Source of the DNA: Streptomyces sp. A0958
GTDB lineage: Bacteria > Actinomycetota > Actinomycetes > Streptomycetales > Streptomycetaceae
Length of the DNA: 64,000 nucleotides
Assembly: GCF_004795035.1 (NCBI RefSeq)
Contig: NZ_SSBK01000009.1
Coordinates: 149,049-213,048, forward strand
Direction: 5' to 3'
Below, piece after piece: positions 15,871 to 25,166 of the stretch. A program made the translations under genes and the position numbers. Numbering within the stretch: the first letter of the stretch is position 1; every line of letters begins with the position of its first letter. Under the pieces are notes generated by a model that had not been told where the DNA came from, ran no database searches, and was given only the letters and a program-made list of their open reading frames with translations.

Positions 15871-18813
15871 ATGACCACCGCAAGGCAAGGCGCCGCCCGC
15901 TCCGGGCTCCGCGCCAGACTCACCGGCCCCGCCCGTACGGTGTGGGCCAAGCATGACCGGGACTCCGACGGCTGGCTGCCGTTGTGGCGGCACATGGAGG
16001 ACGGCGCCGCGATCGCCGGGCTGCTGTGGGACACGTGGTTGCCCGCCAACGTCCGGGCGCTCATCGGTTCGGCGTTCCCCGACGGACAACGCGATGCGCG
16101 ACGGCTCGCCGTCTGGCTGGCCGGGGTGCACGACATCGGGAAGGCGACGCCCGCCTTCGCCTGCCAGGTCGATCAGCTCGCCGATCGCATGCGTGACGCC
16201 GGGCTGGAGATGCGCTCCGCCAAAGCCCTCGGCCCGGACCGCAGAATCGCCCCGCACGGGCTCGCCGGCCAGGCGCTGTTGGGGGAATGGCTGCGTGAGC
16301 GGCACGGCTGGGCGGTGAAGCAGGCCGGGCAGTTCACCGTTGTCGTCGGCGGGCATCACGGCGTGCCGCCGGAGCCGGGGCAGATCGCTGCCCTGCACAA
16401 GCACGGGCACCTGCTGCGCAGCCCCGGGCCGAGCCGAGACGTCTGGCGGCGGGTGCAGGGCGAACTGCTCGACGCGTGTGCGGAGGAGTACGGCGTACAG
16501 GACCGGCTGGACGCCTGGCGGGACGTACGGTTGCCGCAGACCGCGCAGGTGCTGCTCACCTCGCTCGTGATCGTCGCCGACTGGATCGCCAGCAACGCCG
16601 ACCTCTTCCCGTACTTTCCGCAGGACGCCGCCCGCAGCGGTGAGGAGCGCGTGGCCGCCGCCTGGCGCGGGCTCGACCTCCCCGCCCCCTGGTCCCCGGA
16701 CGAGCCCGTTGAGGACGCCCAGCAGCTCATCGCATCCCGCTTCGGTCTTCCGGAGGGTGCTACGGCCCGGCCGGTGCAGGAGGCCGCCGTCGAGCTGGCC
16801 CGTTCCATGGGTGAACCGGGGCTGATGGTGATCGAGGCGCCCATGGGCGAGGGCAAGACCGAGGCCGCTCTCGCCGTCGCCGAGATCTTCGCCGCGCGCT
16901 CCGGGGCCGGCGGCGTCTTCTTCGCTCTTCCCACCATGGCCACGGGCAACGCCATGTTTCCCCGTCTTCTGGACTGGATCGCACGGCTCCCGTCCGCCCG
17001 GGGCGCCCAGCACTCCGTACTCCTCGCCCACTCCAAGGCCGCCCTGAACGAGGACTTCGCCGAGCTGATGCGCGACAGTACCCAACGGATTGTCGCCGTT
17101 GACCTCGATGCCCCGGGTGCGCCGCACTGGCGTCCCCGTGACACGAAACACGCGGCCCTCGCCGAACTCGTCGCGCACTCCTGGCTGCGAGGGCGCAAGA
17201 AGGCCATGTTGTCGTCCTTCGTCGCCGGGACCATCGACCAGCTCCTCTTCGCCGGCCTCAAGAGCCGTCACCTTGCGATGCGTCATCTGGCGGTGGTGGG
17301 AAAGGTCGTCGTCATCGACGAGGCGCATGCCTACGACACGTACATGAGCGTCTACCTCGATCGCGTGCTGGCCTGGCTCGGCGCGTACCGGGTGCCTGTC
17401 GTGATCCTGTCCGCGACCCTTCCCGCCCGCAGACGGCGCGAACTCGTCGAGGCGTACTCCGGTGCGGAGACCCAAGGGATCGACGTCCACCTGGCGTTCG
17501 AGGAGGTCGCCGAGGCCACGGCCTATCCGTTGCTGACTGCTGTGAGTCACGGCCGTCCGCCGGTCATGCGGGGCCCCGACGCCTCCGGTCGCGGCACGAA
17601 CGTCGTACTCGAACGGGTCGAGGACGACGTCGACGTCCTCGTCGGACGGCTCGCCCACGAGCTGGAGGGCGGTGGCTGCGCGCTCGTCGTACGCAACACG
17701 GTCAAGCGGGTTCTGGAGACCGCGAAGGCGCTCAGGAGCAGGTTCGGCGACGAGCACGTGACGGTCGCGCACTCGTGCTTCATCGACGTCGACCGGGCCG
17801 CCAAGGATGCGGACCTCCTCAAACGCTTCGGTCCTCCCGGCACGGCAGAGGGCCGTCCGTCGGGCCCGCACATCGTCGTGGCCAGTCAGGTGGCGGAGCA
17901 GTCCCTGGACGTCGACTTCGACCTGCTCGTCACCGACCTCTGCCCGGTCGACCTCATGCTTCAGCGCATGGGTCGCCTGCACAGGCACCAGCGTGGCGAG
18001 GGCCAGCAGGACCGCCCCGAGCGCCTGCGCCGCGCGCGCTGCCTGGTCACCGGCGCCGACTGGGACGCCGACGTGCCCACACCCGTACGGGGCTCGGTTG
18101 CCGTGTACGGGGCGTACGCGCTCCTGCGGTCGGCCGCCGCCCTCGTGCCGCACTTCGAGCAGGGGGAGGAACGTCCCGTACGGCTGCCCGATGACATCAG
18201 CCCTCTCGTTCAGGCCGCGTACGCGGACGACGCCGACTGCCCCGCCGAATGGGCGGACGCGATGGTCGATGCGCGCGACCGCCACGAGCAGCACCGCGCC
18301 GACCAGGCCGAGCGCGCGGCCGTGTTCCGGCTCGGGAAGGTGGGCGCGGCGGGCAGGCCACTGTTCGGTTGGGTCGCGGCGGGGGTGGGCGACGCTGACG
18401 ACACCCGCGCCGGGCGCGCCCAGGTCCGCGACAGCAGGGAGAGTCTGGAGGTCGTCGTGGTCCAGCGGCGGGATGACGGGACGCTGGCGACGGTTCCATG
18501 GCTCGCTCCCGACCGGGACGGCAACCCGCTCGGAGGGTTGGACCTGCCCCTGGACCAAGTGCCGACCCGGCAGGCGGCGCGGGCGGCGGCGAGTTGCGGG
18601 CTGAGGCTGCCGATCCAGTTCTCGTACGCCGAAGTCATGGACCGCGCCATCGCCGAGCTGGAAGAACTGTACGTTCCCGCCTGGCAGGTGAAGGAGAGTC
18701 ACTGGCTCTCCGACCAGCTGATTCTCGCGCTCGACGAGGATTGTCAGACCCGGCTGGCAGGCTTTTCCCTGAGCTACAGCGAGAGCGACGGTCTTGAGGT
18801 GACCCGTGTCTGA
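15871..18813 (+). CDS. cas3: CRISPR-associated helicase-nuclease Cas3 (HD domain fused)
   Basis: Cas3 is recruited by Cascade at a matched target and unwinds and degrades the DNA. The 980 residues carry an N-terminal HD nuclease domain (H41, LAGVHDIGK with H87/D88, PHGLAG with H129, GGHHGVP at 161-166) and an SF2 helicase: Walker A EAPMGEGKTE near 322-331, DEAH at 483-486, LSATLP near 514, and the C-terminal motif QVAEQSLDVDFD...QRMGRLHRH. All key residues are present, so the enzyme looks active. The ATG at 15871 follows the divergent leader region. Its stop overlaps the casA start by 8 bp, so cas3 is co-translated with the Cascade genes rather than being a separate unit as in E. coli K-12. 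Confidence 0.97.
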   Translation: MTTARQGAARSGLRARLTGPARTVWAKHDRDSDGWLPLWRHMEDGAAIAGLLWDTWLPANVRALIGSAFPDGQRDARRLAVWLAGVHDIGKATPAFACQVDQLADRMRDAGLEMRSAKALGPDRRIAPHGLAGQALLGEWLRERHGWAVKQAGQFTVVVGGHHGVPPEPGQIAALHKHGHLLRSPGPSRDVWRRVQGELLDACAEEYGVQDRLDAWRDVRLPQTAQVLLTSLVIVADWIASNADLFPYFPQDAARSGEERVAAAWRGLDLPAPWSPDEPVEDAQQLIASRFGLPEGATARPVQEAAVELARSMGEPGLMVIEAPMGEGKTEAALAVAEIFAARSGAGGVFFALPTMATGNAMFPRLLDWIARLPSARGAQHSVLLAHSKAALNEDFAELMRDSTQRIVAVDLDAPGAPHWRPRDTKHAALAELVAHSWLRGRKKAMLSSFVAGTIDQLLFAGLKSRHLAMRHLAVVGKVVVIDEAHAYDTYMSVYLDRVLAWLGAYRVPVVILSATLPARRRRELVEAYSGAETQGIDVHLAFEEVAEATAYPLLTAVSHGRPPVMRGPDASGRGTNVVLERVEDDVDVLVGRLAHELEGGGCALVVRNTVKRVLETAKALRSRFGDEHVTVAHSCFIDVDRAAKDADLLKRFGPPGTAEGRPSGPHIVVASQVAEQSLDVDFDLLVTDLCPVDLMLQRMGRLHRHQRGEGQQDRPERLRRARCLVTGADWDADVPTPVRGSVAVYGAYALLRSAAALVPHFEQGEERPVRLPDDISPLVQAAYADDADCPAEWADAMVDARDRHEQHRADQAERAAVFRLGKVGAAGRPLFGWVAAGVGDADDTRAGRAQVRDSRESLEVVVVQRRDDGTLATVPWLAPDRDGNPLGGLDLPLDQVPTRQAARAAASCGLRLPIQFSYAEVMDRAIAELEELYVPAWQVKESHWLSDQLILALDEDCQTRLAGFSLSYSESDGLEVTRV

Positions 18814-20632
18814 AACAGATGAGAACGCGGCAGGCGGGCTGTCGTTCGACCTCACCGCGGAGCCCTGGATTCCGGTTCTGCGCCCGGACGGCGAACACGT
18901 CGAACTCGCGCTGCGCCAGGTCTTCGATCAGGCAAGCAAACTGCGGCGGATCGTCGGGGACTTGCCCACCCAGGAGTTCGCCCTGTTGCGACTTCTGCTC
19001 GCCGTCGCGCACGACGCACTCGACGGACCACGGACCGTCGAGCACTGGGCGGAACTGTGGGCCGACGACGACTGCTTCGCGCCGGTCGGGGCCTATCTCG
19101 ATGAGCATCGTGACCGCTTCGACCTCTTCCACGACCGTACGCCGTTCTTCCAGGTCGCCGGAGTGCACACGGCGAAGGGCGAGGTCTCGTCCCTGAACCG
19201 CATCGTGGCCGACGTGCCCAACGGGGCACCCTTCTTCAGCTCGCGTATGCCGGCGGTCGACCGGCTGACCTATGCGGAAGCCGCCCGCTGGGTCGTGCAC
19301 GCGCACGCGTACGACACGTCGGGCATCAAGACCGGTGTCGTGGGCGACGACCGGGTCAAGGGGGGCCGGGTCTACCCGCTCGGGGTCGGCTGGGCGGGCA
19401 ATCTGGGAGGCGTCTTCGCGGAGGGACGTACGCTGCGGGAAACCCTCCTGCTCAACATGGTGGCGCCCGCGGACACCGCCGGCCTCAGCGACTGGGAGGG
19501 CGGCGACGACCGCCCCGCCTGGCGACGCGATGCATGCGGACCGGGCGCGGAGCCCGTACGCCGTCCCACCGGCGTCCGCGACCTCTACACCTGGCAGGCC
19601 CGGCGCCTCCTCCTGCACGCCGACGGCGACGGTGTACACGGCGTGGTGCTCGGCTACGGTGACCCGCTCACCGCCCGCAACAAGCACGGCTGCGAGCCGA
19701 TGACCGCGTGGCGACGCAGCGAGACGCAGGAGAAGAAACACGGCGAGCCGATCGCCTACATGCCCCGCGAGCACGACCCGGCCCGCTCGGCATGGCGAGG
19801 GCTCGCTGCCCTGATCGCGAACAGGGGCGCACCCGCACAGGGGGCGGAGGCCGCGGACTACCTGCCGCCCAGGCTCTTCGAGTGGATCTCCCAGCTGGTG
19901 ACGAGCGGCGAGCTGGACGAGGGCTTCCTGGTCAGGGCGCGGATCGTCGGCGCCCGATACGGGACGCAGCAGTCGGTGATCGACGAGGTCGTCGACGATC
20001 ACGTGTCCATGGCGGTGGTCCTGCTCCATGAGCGCAGGAGCGAGTATGCGGAGCAGGCGATCAGCGCCGTCACCGATGCCGAGCAGGCCGTCACCGCGCT
20101 CGGTGACCTCGCGACGAACCTCGCCCGTGCCGCCGGCACCGACAGCCAGGGGCCCAGGGCCACGGCGCGCGACTCGGGGTTCCACGTGCTGGGCACCCAT
20201 TACCGGACCTGGCTCGCCGCCCTGGACGGCAGCGCGGACCCGTACGCATCACGGGCCGAGTGGCAGCGGCAGGTGCACCGGATCGTGGGCCGACTCGGGG
20301 ACGGCCTCATCGACCGGGCCGGTGATGCCGCTTGGCAGGGCCGGGTCATCACGGTCAAGTCGCGCACGGAGTGGCTGAACGCCGGCCTCGCCGGCAACTG
20401 GTTCCGCTACCGCCTCGACACCTGCCTGGGCCATCCCCGGGACTCCGACCAACTGACGGACACAGGCGGTGAATCAGAAGCCACGGCTGGCGAACCAGAA
20501 GCCACGGCTGGCGAACCAGAAGCCACGGCCGGCGAACCAGAAGCCACCGTCGGCGAATCAGAAGCCCCCGCGCCTGCTGCTGCCATGTCTGTCCCCGCCG
20601 CTGCCGCACCCGTCACTGAGGGGCACGTATGA
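18806..20632 (+). CDS. casA: Type I-E Cascade large subunit CasA/Cse1 (Cas8e)
   Basis: CasA recognises the PAM and helps recruit Cas3. The 608 residues start with the family opening DLTAEPWIPVLRPDG and TQEFALLRLLLAVAHDA, followed by EHRDRFDLFHDRTPFFQVAG (residues about 95-115), where Cse1 proteins contact the PAM. The GTG at 18806 lies inside the end of cas3 (GTGTCTGA), an 8-bp overlap. The last 65 residues are unusual: five heptads of the type GEPEATA encoded by 21-base tandem repeats, then an Ala/Pro tail. The family normally ends near residue 545-560, so this tail is an add-on. ATGA overlaps the casB start. Confidence 0.96.
   Translation: MSETDENAAGGLSFDLTAEPWIPVLRPDGEHVELALRQVFDQASKLRRIVGDLPTQEFALLRLLLAVAHDALDGPRTVEHWAELWADDDCFAPVGAYLDEHRDRFDLFHDRTPFFQVAGVHTAKGEVSSLNRIVADVPNGAPFFSSRMPAVDRLTYAEAARWVVHAHAYDTSGIKTGVVGDDRVKGGRVYPLGVGWAGNLGGVFAEGRTLRETLLLNMVAPADTAGLSDWEGGDDRPAWRRDACGPGAEPVRRPTGVRDLYTWQARRLLLHADGDGVHGVVLGYGDPLTARNKHGCEPMTAWRRSETQEKKHGEPIAYMPREHDPARSAWRGLAALIANRGAPAQGAEAADYLPPRLFEWISQLVTSGELDEGFLVRARIVGARYGTQQSVIDEVVDDHVSMAVVLLHERRSEYAEQAISAVTDAEQAVTALGDLATNLARAAGTDSQGPRATARDSGFHVLGTHYRTWLAALDGSADPYASRAEWQRQVHRIVGRLGDGLIDRAGDAAWQGRVITVKSRTEWLNAGLAGNWFRYRLDTCLGHPRDSDQLTDTGGESEATAGEPEATAGEPEATAGEPEATVGESEAPAPAAAMSVPAAAAPVTEGHV
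20468..20572 (+). repeat. Five 21-base tandem repeats inside casA
   Basis: Five units of 21 bases, the central ones nearly identical (GGCGAACCAGAAGCCACGGC...), encode GESEATA, GEPEATA, GEPEATA, GEPEATV and GESEAPA. The unit length keeps the frame, so copy number can change without breaking the protein. Confidence 0.9.
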
Positions 20633-21318
20633 CGACGACGACCATCATTCCGCTTTCGCCTCGCAAGCGAGTCGAAGAGCTCGCCGGTGAACGCATCGCC
20701 GCGTACCAACGCGGATACCTGGCCGACGAGTCGAGCGCCGTCGCGGCTCTTGCCAGGCTGCGCAGAGGCGCCGGGCAGAAGCCGGAGCGGTTGCCCGACC
20801 TGTGGAACCTTGTGGACACCTCGCCCCTGCACGTTCCGCGCGAGGATGCTCGTGAGCTGAGCGAGCCCGAGCTCGAACGCGCGGAGAACGCCCTCCACAC
20901 GGCTCTCACCCTGTGGGCGCTGCATCAGCAGTCCCGCCGCGACGCGGGCATGCATCAAAGGGACGGTCGCGGGAAGCCACGCGGGGTGGGTGCCGCCGTG
21001 CGCCGCATGATGAAGCGGGACGAGATCGACGAGCCGCTGCGCAAGCGGCTGGTCCGGGCCGGTACCGCGCCGGACCTGCCCGCCCTCGCGCAGCGCTTGA
21101 GGGACATCGTTCTGCTGCTGCGCCGCGAGCAGTTCCCCCTCGACTACGCGCTGCTCGCCGGGCAGCTCTACGCGTGGCAGTGGCCGGACGGCCCCGACCA
21201 TGTGCGCAGGGAATGGGGACGGTCGTTCCACGCCTGGCAGGGGGAGGAGCCGAGTGACGGCCAAGAGCCGGGTGGCGACGAGCCGACAGGCGACGAACAA
21301 GCCGCCCCCGGGCCGTAG
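20629..21318 (+). CDS. casB: Type I-E Cascade small subunit CasB/Cse2 (Cas11e)
   Basis: CasB dimers form the inner filament of Cascade that stabilises the R-loop. The 229 residues are mostly helical and Arg-rich, with family features such as LARLRRGAGQKPERLPDLW near residues 40-58, EDARELSEPELERAENALHTALTLWALHQQ, and DYALLAGQLYAWQWPDGPDHVRREWGRSFHAW near the C-terminus. The final 25 residues (Glu/Gly/Asp-rich) look like a disordered tail. The start overlaps casA by 4 bp (ATGA). A 138-base gap separates it from cas7, the only real break inside the operon. Confidence 0.95.
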   Translation: MTTTTIIPLSPRKRVEELAGERIAAYQRGYLADESSAVAALARLRRGAGQKPERLPDLWNLVDTSPLHVPREDARELSEPELERAENALHTALTLWALHQQSRRDAGMHQRDGRGKPRGVGAAVRRMMKRDEIDEPLRKRLVRAGTAPDLPALAQRLRDIVLLLRREQFPLDYALLAGQLYAWQWPDGPDHVRREWGRSFHAWQGEEPSDGQEPGGDEPTGDEQAAPGP

Positions 21319-21456
21319 GCCCCCGGTAGACGCCCGCCGCTGCTCTTCCGAGCCATCCACGGAACGGCACCGGCACCGGCACCCGCCCTTCGAACGACCG
21401 ATGCCCCGCCGGCCCCGGCAGCATCCACACACCAGCCAGTACGACAAGGACGCCTC
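21319..21456 (+). other. Gap between casB and cas7
   Basis: The 138 bases hold a GGGCC-rich palindromic start (CCCGGGCCGTAGGCCCCCGG at 21307-21326) and the cas7 ribosome site AAGGA at 21447-21451. An open frame at 21200-21460 crosses it but looks like a shadow of casB. The hairpin could be a processing or attenuation site that sets Cas7 excess over CasB; this is inference. Confidence 0.4.
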
Positions 21457-22674
21457 GTGAACCGTTTCTACCTCGATGTGCACGCCCTGCAGACCGTCCC
21501 ACCGAGCAATCTGAACCGCGACGACACCGGTTCCCCCAAGTCGTCGGTGTACGGGGGAGTGCCCCGCGCCCGGGTCTCCAGCCAGGCGTGGAAGAAGGCC
21601 ACCCGCGACTACTTCGCGGCCGAGAACCTCCTCGACCCGAGCGAACTGGGCGTGCGGACCAAGAAGGTCGTCGAGGTTCTGGCCGACCGCATCCGCGAGC
21701 ACGACGCCTCTGTGACGGAGGCCGACGCCTTGGAGCTGGCGGCCGAAGTCATCGCCGCCACGGGGCTCAAGATCGAGGTACCCAAGCGCAAGAGCTCGAA
21801 GAAGACGGAAGCCGATGGCGTTGGAACCGAGGAGGAGACGCAGGAGCGGCCGGCCCAGGCCAAGTACTTGGTCTTCCTCAGCGCACGGCAACTCGACGGG
21901 CTGGCCCGGTTCGCCGTGGAGGGCGCGGCCGACATCGCGAAGTTCCTGAAGGACAAGGACAACAAGTCCCGGGTGAAGCAGATCGCGGACACCCGTCACT
22001 CGGTCGACATCGCCCTGTTCGGACGCATGGTCGCGGACTCGACCGACTTCAACGTGGACGCGGCGGTGCAGGTCGCCCATGCCATCAGCGTCCACCGAGT
22101 GGACAACGAGTCCGACTACTACACGGCGGTCGATGACCACAACAAGGACTCGGAGCCGGGAGCCGGAATGATCGGCACCGTCGACTTCAACTCGGCGACG
22201 CTCTACCGTTACGCAGCCCTCGGCATCCACCAGCTGGCGGCGAACCTGGGGGAGGGGCTGCGCGAGGACGAGTCGAAGGTCACCCCGGTGCGCCGAGCCG
22301 CCGAAGCGTTCATCCAGGGCTTCGTCGAGTCCCTGCCCACCGGGAAGATCAACACGTTCGGTCACCACACGCTGCCCGACGCCGTCGTCGTCAAGCTCCG
22401 GACCACCCGCCCCATCAGCTTCGTTGCGGCGTTCGAGGAGCCGGTACGCGGAGACCTCGGCGGCCACATGTCCGAGGCATGCGCGCGCCTCGCGGAGTAC
22501 GTCCCGGACGTCGAGCGGGCGTACGGCGACGAGGGCTCCACCCTCACGTGGGTGCTCCGCGTCGGCCCGAACACCAGGAAGCTCGCGGACATCGGTACGG
22601 AGTCCGCGAGCATCGGCGAACTCGTCGCCTCGGTGGGGCAGGCCGTCGCCGAGCGCCTGGAGAAGCCCGAATGA
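21457..22674 (+). CDS. cas7: Type I-E Cascade backbone subunit Cas7e (CasC/Cse4)
   Basis: Six copies of this protein coat the crRNA spacer. The 405 residues begin with the family motif YLDVHALQTVPPSNLNRDDTGSPKSSVYGGVPRARVSSQAWKKATRDYF (as separate parts over residues 3-50), and contain DIALFGRMVADSTDFNVDAAVQVAHAISVHRVDNESDYYTAVDD near 180-225 and ATLYRYAALGIHQL. These are typical of Cse4. The GTG start is preceded by AAGGA at suitable distance. The insert around residues 105-130 (KRKSSKKTEADGVGTEEE) is a variable charged loop. The end overlaps cas5 (ATGA at 22671). Confidence 0.96.
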   Translation: MNRFYLDVHALQTVPPSNLNRDDTGSPKSSVYGGVPRARVSSQAWKKATRDYFAAENLLDPSELGVRTKKVVEVLADRIREHDASVTEADALELAAEVIAATGLKIEVPKRKSSKKTEADGVGTEEETQERPAQAKYLVFLSARQLDGLARFAVEGAADIAKFLKDKDNKSRVKQIADTRHSVDIALFGRMVADSTDFNVDAAVQVAHAISVHRVDNESDYYTAVDDHNKDSEPGAGMIGTVDFNSATLYRYAALGIHQLAANLGEGLREDESKVTPVRRAAEAFIQGFVESLPTGKINTFGHHTLPDAVVVKLRTTRPISFVAAFEEPVRGDLGGHMSEACARLAEYVPDVERAYGDEGSTLTWVLRVGPNTRKLADIGTESASIGELVASVGQAVAERLEKPE

Positions 22675-23405
22675 GCGTGCTGACCCTGAGGCTGGCGGGC
22701 CCCTTGCAGTCCTGGGGGTCCTCCGCCCGCTTCGCCCGTCGTACAACGGAATCGGCACCGACGAAGAGCGGAGTGATCGGCCTGCTCGCGGCGGCGGCAG
22801 GCGTCGAAAGGGGCGACGACGAGGCGCTGGCTGCCCTGTCCGGCCTGCGGTTCGGCGTCCGGATCGACCAACCCGGCAGTCGCGTGAGGGATTTCCAGAC
22901 GGCACACCACGGCGTCACCGGCGCCTCCATGCCGCTGTCCGAGCGCTTCTACCTGGCCGACGCGGTGTTCGTCGCTGCGGTGGCGGGTGAGACCGGCCTC
23001 CTCACCCGCCTGCACGCGGCCTTGCGGGCCCCGGCGTATCCGCCGTTCCTCGGCCGTCGCTCCTGCCCGCCCGCACAGCCGGTGGAGCTGGGGGTGCGCG
23101 AAGCGGACTCGCTGCACCAGGCACTGACGGACGAGCCGTGGCAGGCGGCTGCCTGGTACCGCCGCAGGCACCGGGATGAGGCAATGGTGTCCCTCACCGT
23201 GCTCCGTGAGGCGGACGAGGACGAGGACGAGCACGACGCGGACCACCAACGCGACCAACCCCTCAGCTTCGCGGCCGAGCGACGCCGGCACGCCCTGCGC
23301 ACGGTGGTCAGCAGGACGGTGGACGTTCCCAACCCGGACGTCGTGCGCCAACGGGCCGGACGGCCTCGGCACGAGCCGCTCGACGCCCTGGAGGAGAGCG
23401 TCTGA
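22671..23405 (+). CDS. cas5: Type I-E Cascade subunit Cas5e (CasD)
   Basis: Cas5e binds the 5' handle of the crRNA and caps the Cas7 filament. The 244 residues begin with LTLRLAGPLQSWGSSARFARRTTESAPTKSGVIGLLAAAAG in parts over residues 4-45, the diagnostic Cas5 start with the QSWG and PTKSGV motifs. A later TPYPPFLGRRSC-type motif (APAYPPFLGRRSCPP) is also present. The C-terminal part carries a run of Glu/Asp/His (EADEDEDEHDADH) that looks like a variable loop. Its ATG overlaps the cas7 stop (ATGA) and its stop overlaps the cas6 start (TGATG). Confidence 0.96.
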   Translation: MSVLTLRLAGPLQSWGSSARFARRTTESAPTKSGVIGLLAAAAGVERGDDEALAALSGLRFGVRIDQPGSRVRDFQTAHHGVTGASMPLSERFYLADAVFVAAVAGETGLLTRLHAALRAPAYPPFLGRRSCPPAQPVELGVREADSLHQALTDEPWQAAAWYRRRHRDEAMVSLTVLREADEDEDEHDADHQRDQPLSFAAERRRHALRTVVSRTVDVPNPDVVRQRAGRPRHEPLDALEESV

Positions 23406-24175
23406 TGTTCCTGACCCGCTTCCGCATGAACACGGCGCGCACGGGCGCACGCCGTCTGCTGTCCTCACCGCAGGTACTGCACGCGGCCGTCATGGCGTCG
23501 TTCCCCGGGCTCCTGCCCACGGAGGCCGCTGCCGCTCCTGATGGCCCCCGGGTGCTATGGCGCCTGGACCAGAACGCTCGGGCCGAGGTGCTGCTGTACG
23601 TGGTGAGCCCGGAGAAGCCCGATCTGACGCATCTGGTGGAGCAGGCGGGCTGGCCCGCGCTCGCCGACGCCCAGTCCCCGGGCTGGCAGACCCGGCCGTA
23701 CGCTCCGTTCCTCGACCGCCTGGCCCAGGGGCAGCGGTGGGCGTTCCGGCTGACAGCCAACCCCGTTCACGACATCCGGAGGAAGCCGGACGAGCCGCGT
23801 AAACGCACCGCGCACATCACCCCTGTCCACCAGGTTGGATGGCTTCTCGACCGCCAGGAGCGCTGCGGTTTCCGTGTGGTCGAGAAGCCGCAGAGCGAAC
23901 GCCTGTTGGCGGGCGGGACCACGCATCGCGGTCACGAGCACCACGGCGACCGGTATCGACTGACGGTCGGTGACCGCAGGGGGCTCGCCTTCGACAAGGC
24001 GCGCAGCGAGGGCAAGCGGGGAAGCCGCGTCAGCATCGTGACCGTGACGTTCGACGGCCTCCTGGAGGTGACCGACCCGGCTGTGATGCGGCGCTCCCTC
24101 ACGCAGGGGATCGGCAAGGCGAAGGCGTACGGCTGCGGTCTGCTGACGTTGGCGCCGCTCGACGGAACGGAATGA
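23405..24175 (+). CDS. cas6: CRISPR RNA endonuclease Cas6e (CasE)
   Basis: Cas6e cuts the repeat hairpin to release crRNAs and stays bound to the 3' stem. The 256 residues begin with FLTRFRMNTARTGARRLLSSPQVLHAAVM; His26 lies at the position of the catalytic His known from Cse3/CasE proteins. Near the end, LTQGIGKAKAYGCGLLTLAPL is the glycine-rich RNA-binding loop of the family. Its substrate hairpin is the CCCCGC/GCGGGG stem seen in both arrays. The start overlaps cas5 (TGATG). Confidence 0.96.
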   Translation: MFLTRFRMNTARTGARRLLSSPQVLHAAVMASFPGLLPTEAAAAPDGPRVLWRLDQNARAEVLLYVVSPEKPDLTHLVEQAGWPALADAQSPGWQTRPYAPFLDRLAQGQRWAFRLTANPVHDIRRKPDEPRKRTAHITPVHQVGWLLDRQERCGFRVVEKPQSERLLAGGTTHRGHEHHGDRYRLTVGDRRGLAFDKARSEGKRGSRVSIVTVTFDGLLEVTDPAVMRRSLTQGIGKAKAYGCGLLTLAPLDGTE

Positions 24176-24179
24176 ACCG

Positions 24180-25166
24180 GTGGCCACGGTCTCCCGGCGC
24201 AACGCCCTCACCCCGCGGCATCTCACCCGAACCGGCGAACGGCTGTCCTTCATCTACCTGGAGCGCTGCGTGGTGCACCGCGACGCCAACGCGATCACTG
24301 CCGAGGACGCGGAGGGGACGACGCACATCCCCTCCGCGACGATCGGCACGCTGCTCCTGGGCCCCGGCACCCGGATCACGCACCAGGCGATGAGCGTGCT
24401 CGGGGAGACCGGCGCCGCCGTGGCCTGGGTCGGTGAACAGGGCGTGCGCTATTACGCGGGTGGCCGCGCCCTGACACGTTCATCAGCACTCGCGGAGGCG
24501 CAGGCGGTCCAATGGGCCAACGCACGCAGCCGCCTGTCCGTGGCCCGTGCGATGTACCGGCTGCGCTTCCCGGACGAGGACCCCGACGGGCTCACCCGCA
24601 AGGGACTCCTGGGCCGCGAGGGCCGCCGGGTGAAGGACTGCTACCGGGCCGAGGCGGCCCGTACGGGCATCCGCTGGCGGGGCCGCAAGTACGTCCCTGG
24701 CGACTTCGCCGCCGGCGACGCGGTCAACCAGGCGATCACCGCGGCAGCCCAGTGCATGTACGGGGTGGCCCACGCCGTCGTGTCGTCCCTCGGCTGCAGC
24801 CCGGCCCTGGGCTTCGTGCACTCCGGCCACGAACTGTCCTTCGTCCTGGACATAGCCGACCTGTACAAGACGGAGGTCGGCATCCCCCTGGCCTTCGACG
24901 TGGCCGCGGAGAGTGAGGAGGACGTCGCTTCACGTACCCGGAGGGCTCTGCGCGACCGCATCAACGAGATGTCCCTGCTGGACCGTTGCGTGAACGACAT
25001 CAAACACCTGCTGCTGACCGACGGCGCGGACGCGGCCACCGCCTCCGCCTCCACCTCCGTTGACAGAGACGTGGTCACGCTCCAGAGCGACGGCGGAGTC
25101 GAGGTCGCCGCAGGTCGAAACTACGGCGGCCCGGATGTCTACGAGGACGAGGAGATGCTCTGGTGA
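24180..25166 (+). CDS. cas1: CRISPR integrase Cas1 (type I-E)
   Basis: Cas1 forms the integrase with Cas2 that adds new spacers. The 328 residues have the two-domain layout: an N-terminal beta part (YLERCVVHRDANAITAEDAEG) and a helical C-terminal part. The catalytic metal ligands line up with E. coli Cas1: E147 in LLGREGRRVK, H214 in GFVHSG and D227 in FVLDIADLYK. The gene looks intact and active. The GTG start lies 4 bases after the cas6 stop. The last ten codons run into the cas2 start (overlap 4 bp, GTGA). Confidence 0.97.
   Translation: MATVSRRNALTPRHLTRTGERLSFIYLERCVVHRDANAITAEDAEGTTHIPSATIGTLLLGPGTRITHQAMSVLGETGAAVAWVGEQGVRYYAGGRALTRSSALAEAQAVQWANARSRLSVARAMYRLRFPDEDPDGLTRKGLLGREGRRVKDCYRAEAARTGIRWRGRKYVPGDFAAGDAVNQAITAAAQCMYGVAHAVVSSLGCSPALGFVHSGHELSFVLDIADLYKTEVGIPLAFDVAAESEEDVASRTRRALRDRINEMSLLDRCVNDIKHLLLTDGADAATASASTSVDRDVVTLQSDGGVEVAAGRNYGGPDVYEDEEMLW

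Noticed and set aside
15802..18855. 1017-residue open frame opposite cas3
   Set aside because: Mirror frame caused by GC-rich codon bias; cas3 motifs on the other strand are complete.
21200..21460. 86-residue frame bridging casB and cas7
   Set aside because: It overlaps the end of casB in another frame, is Arg/Pro/His-rich like a shadow frame, and has no ribosome site of its own.
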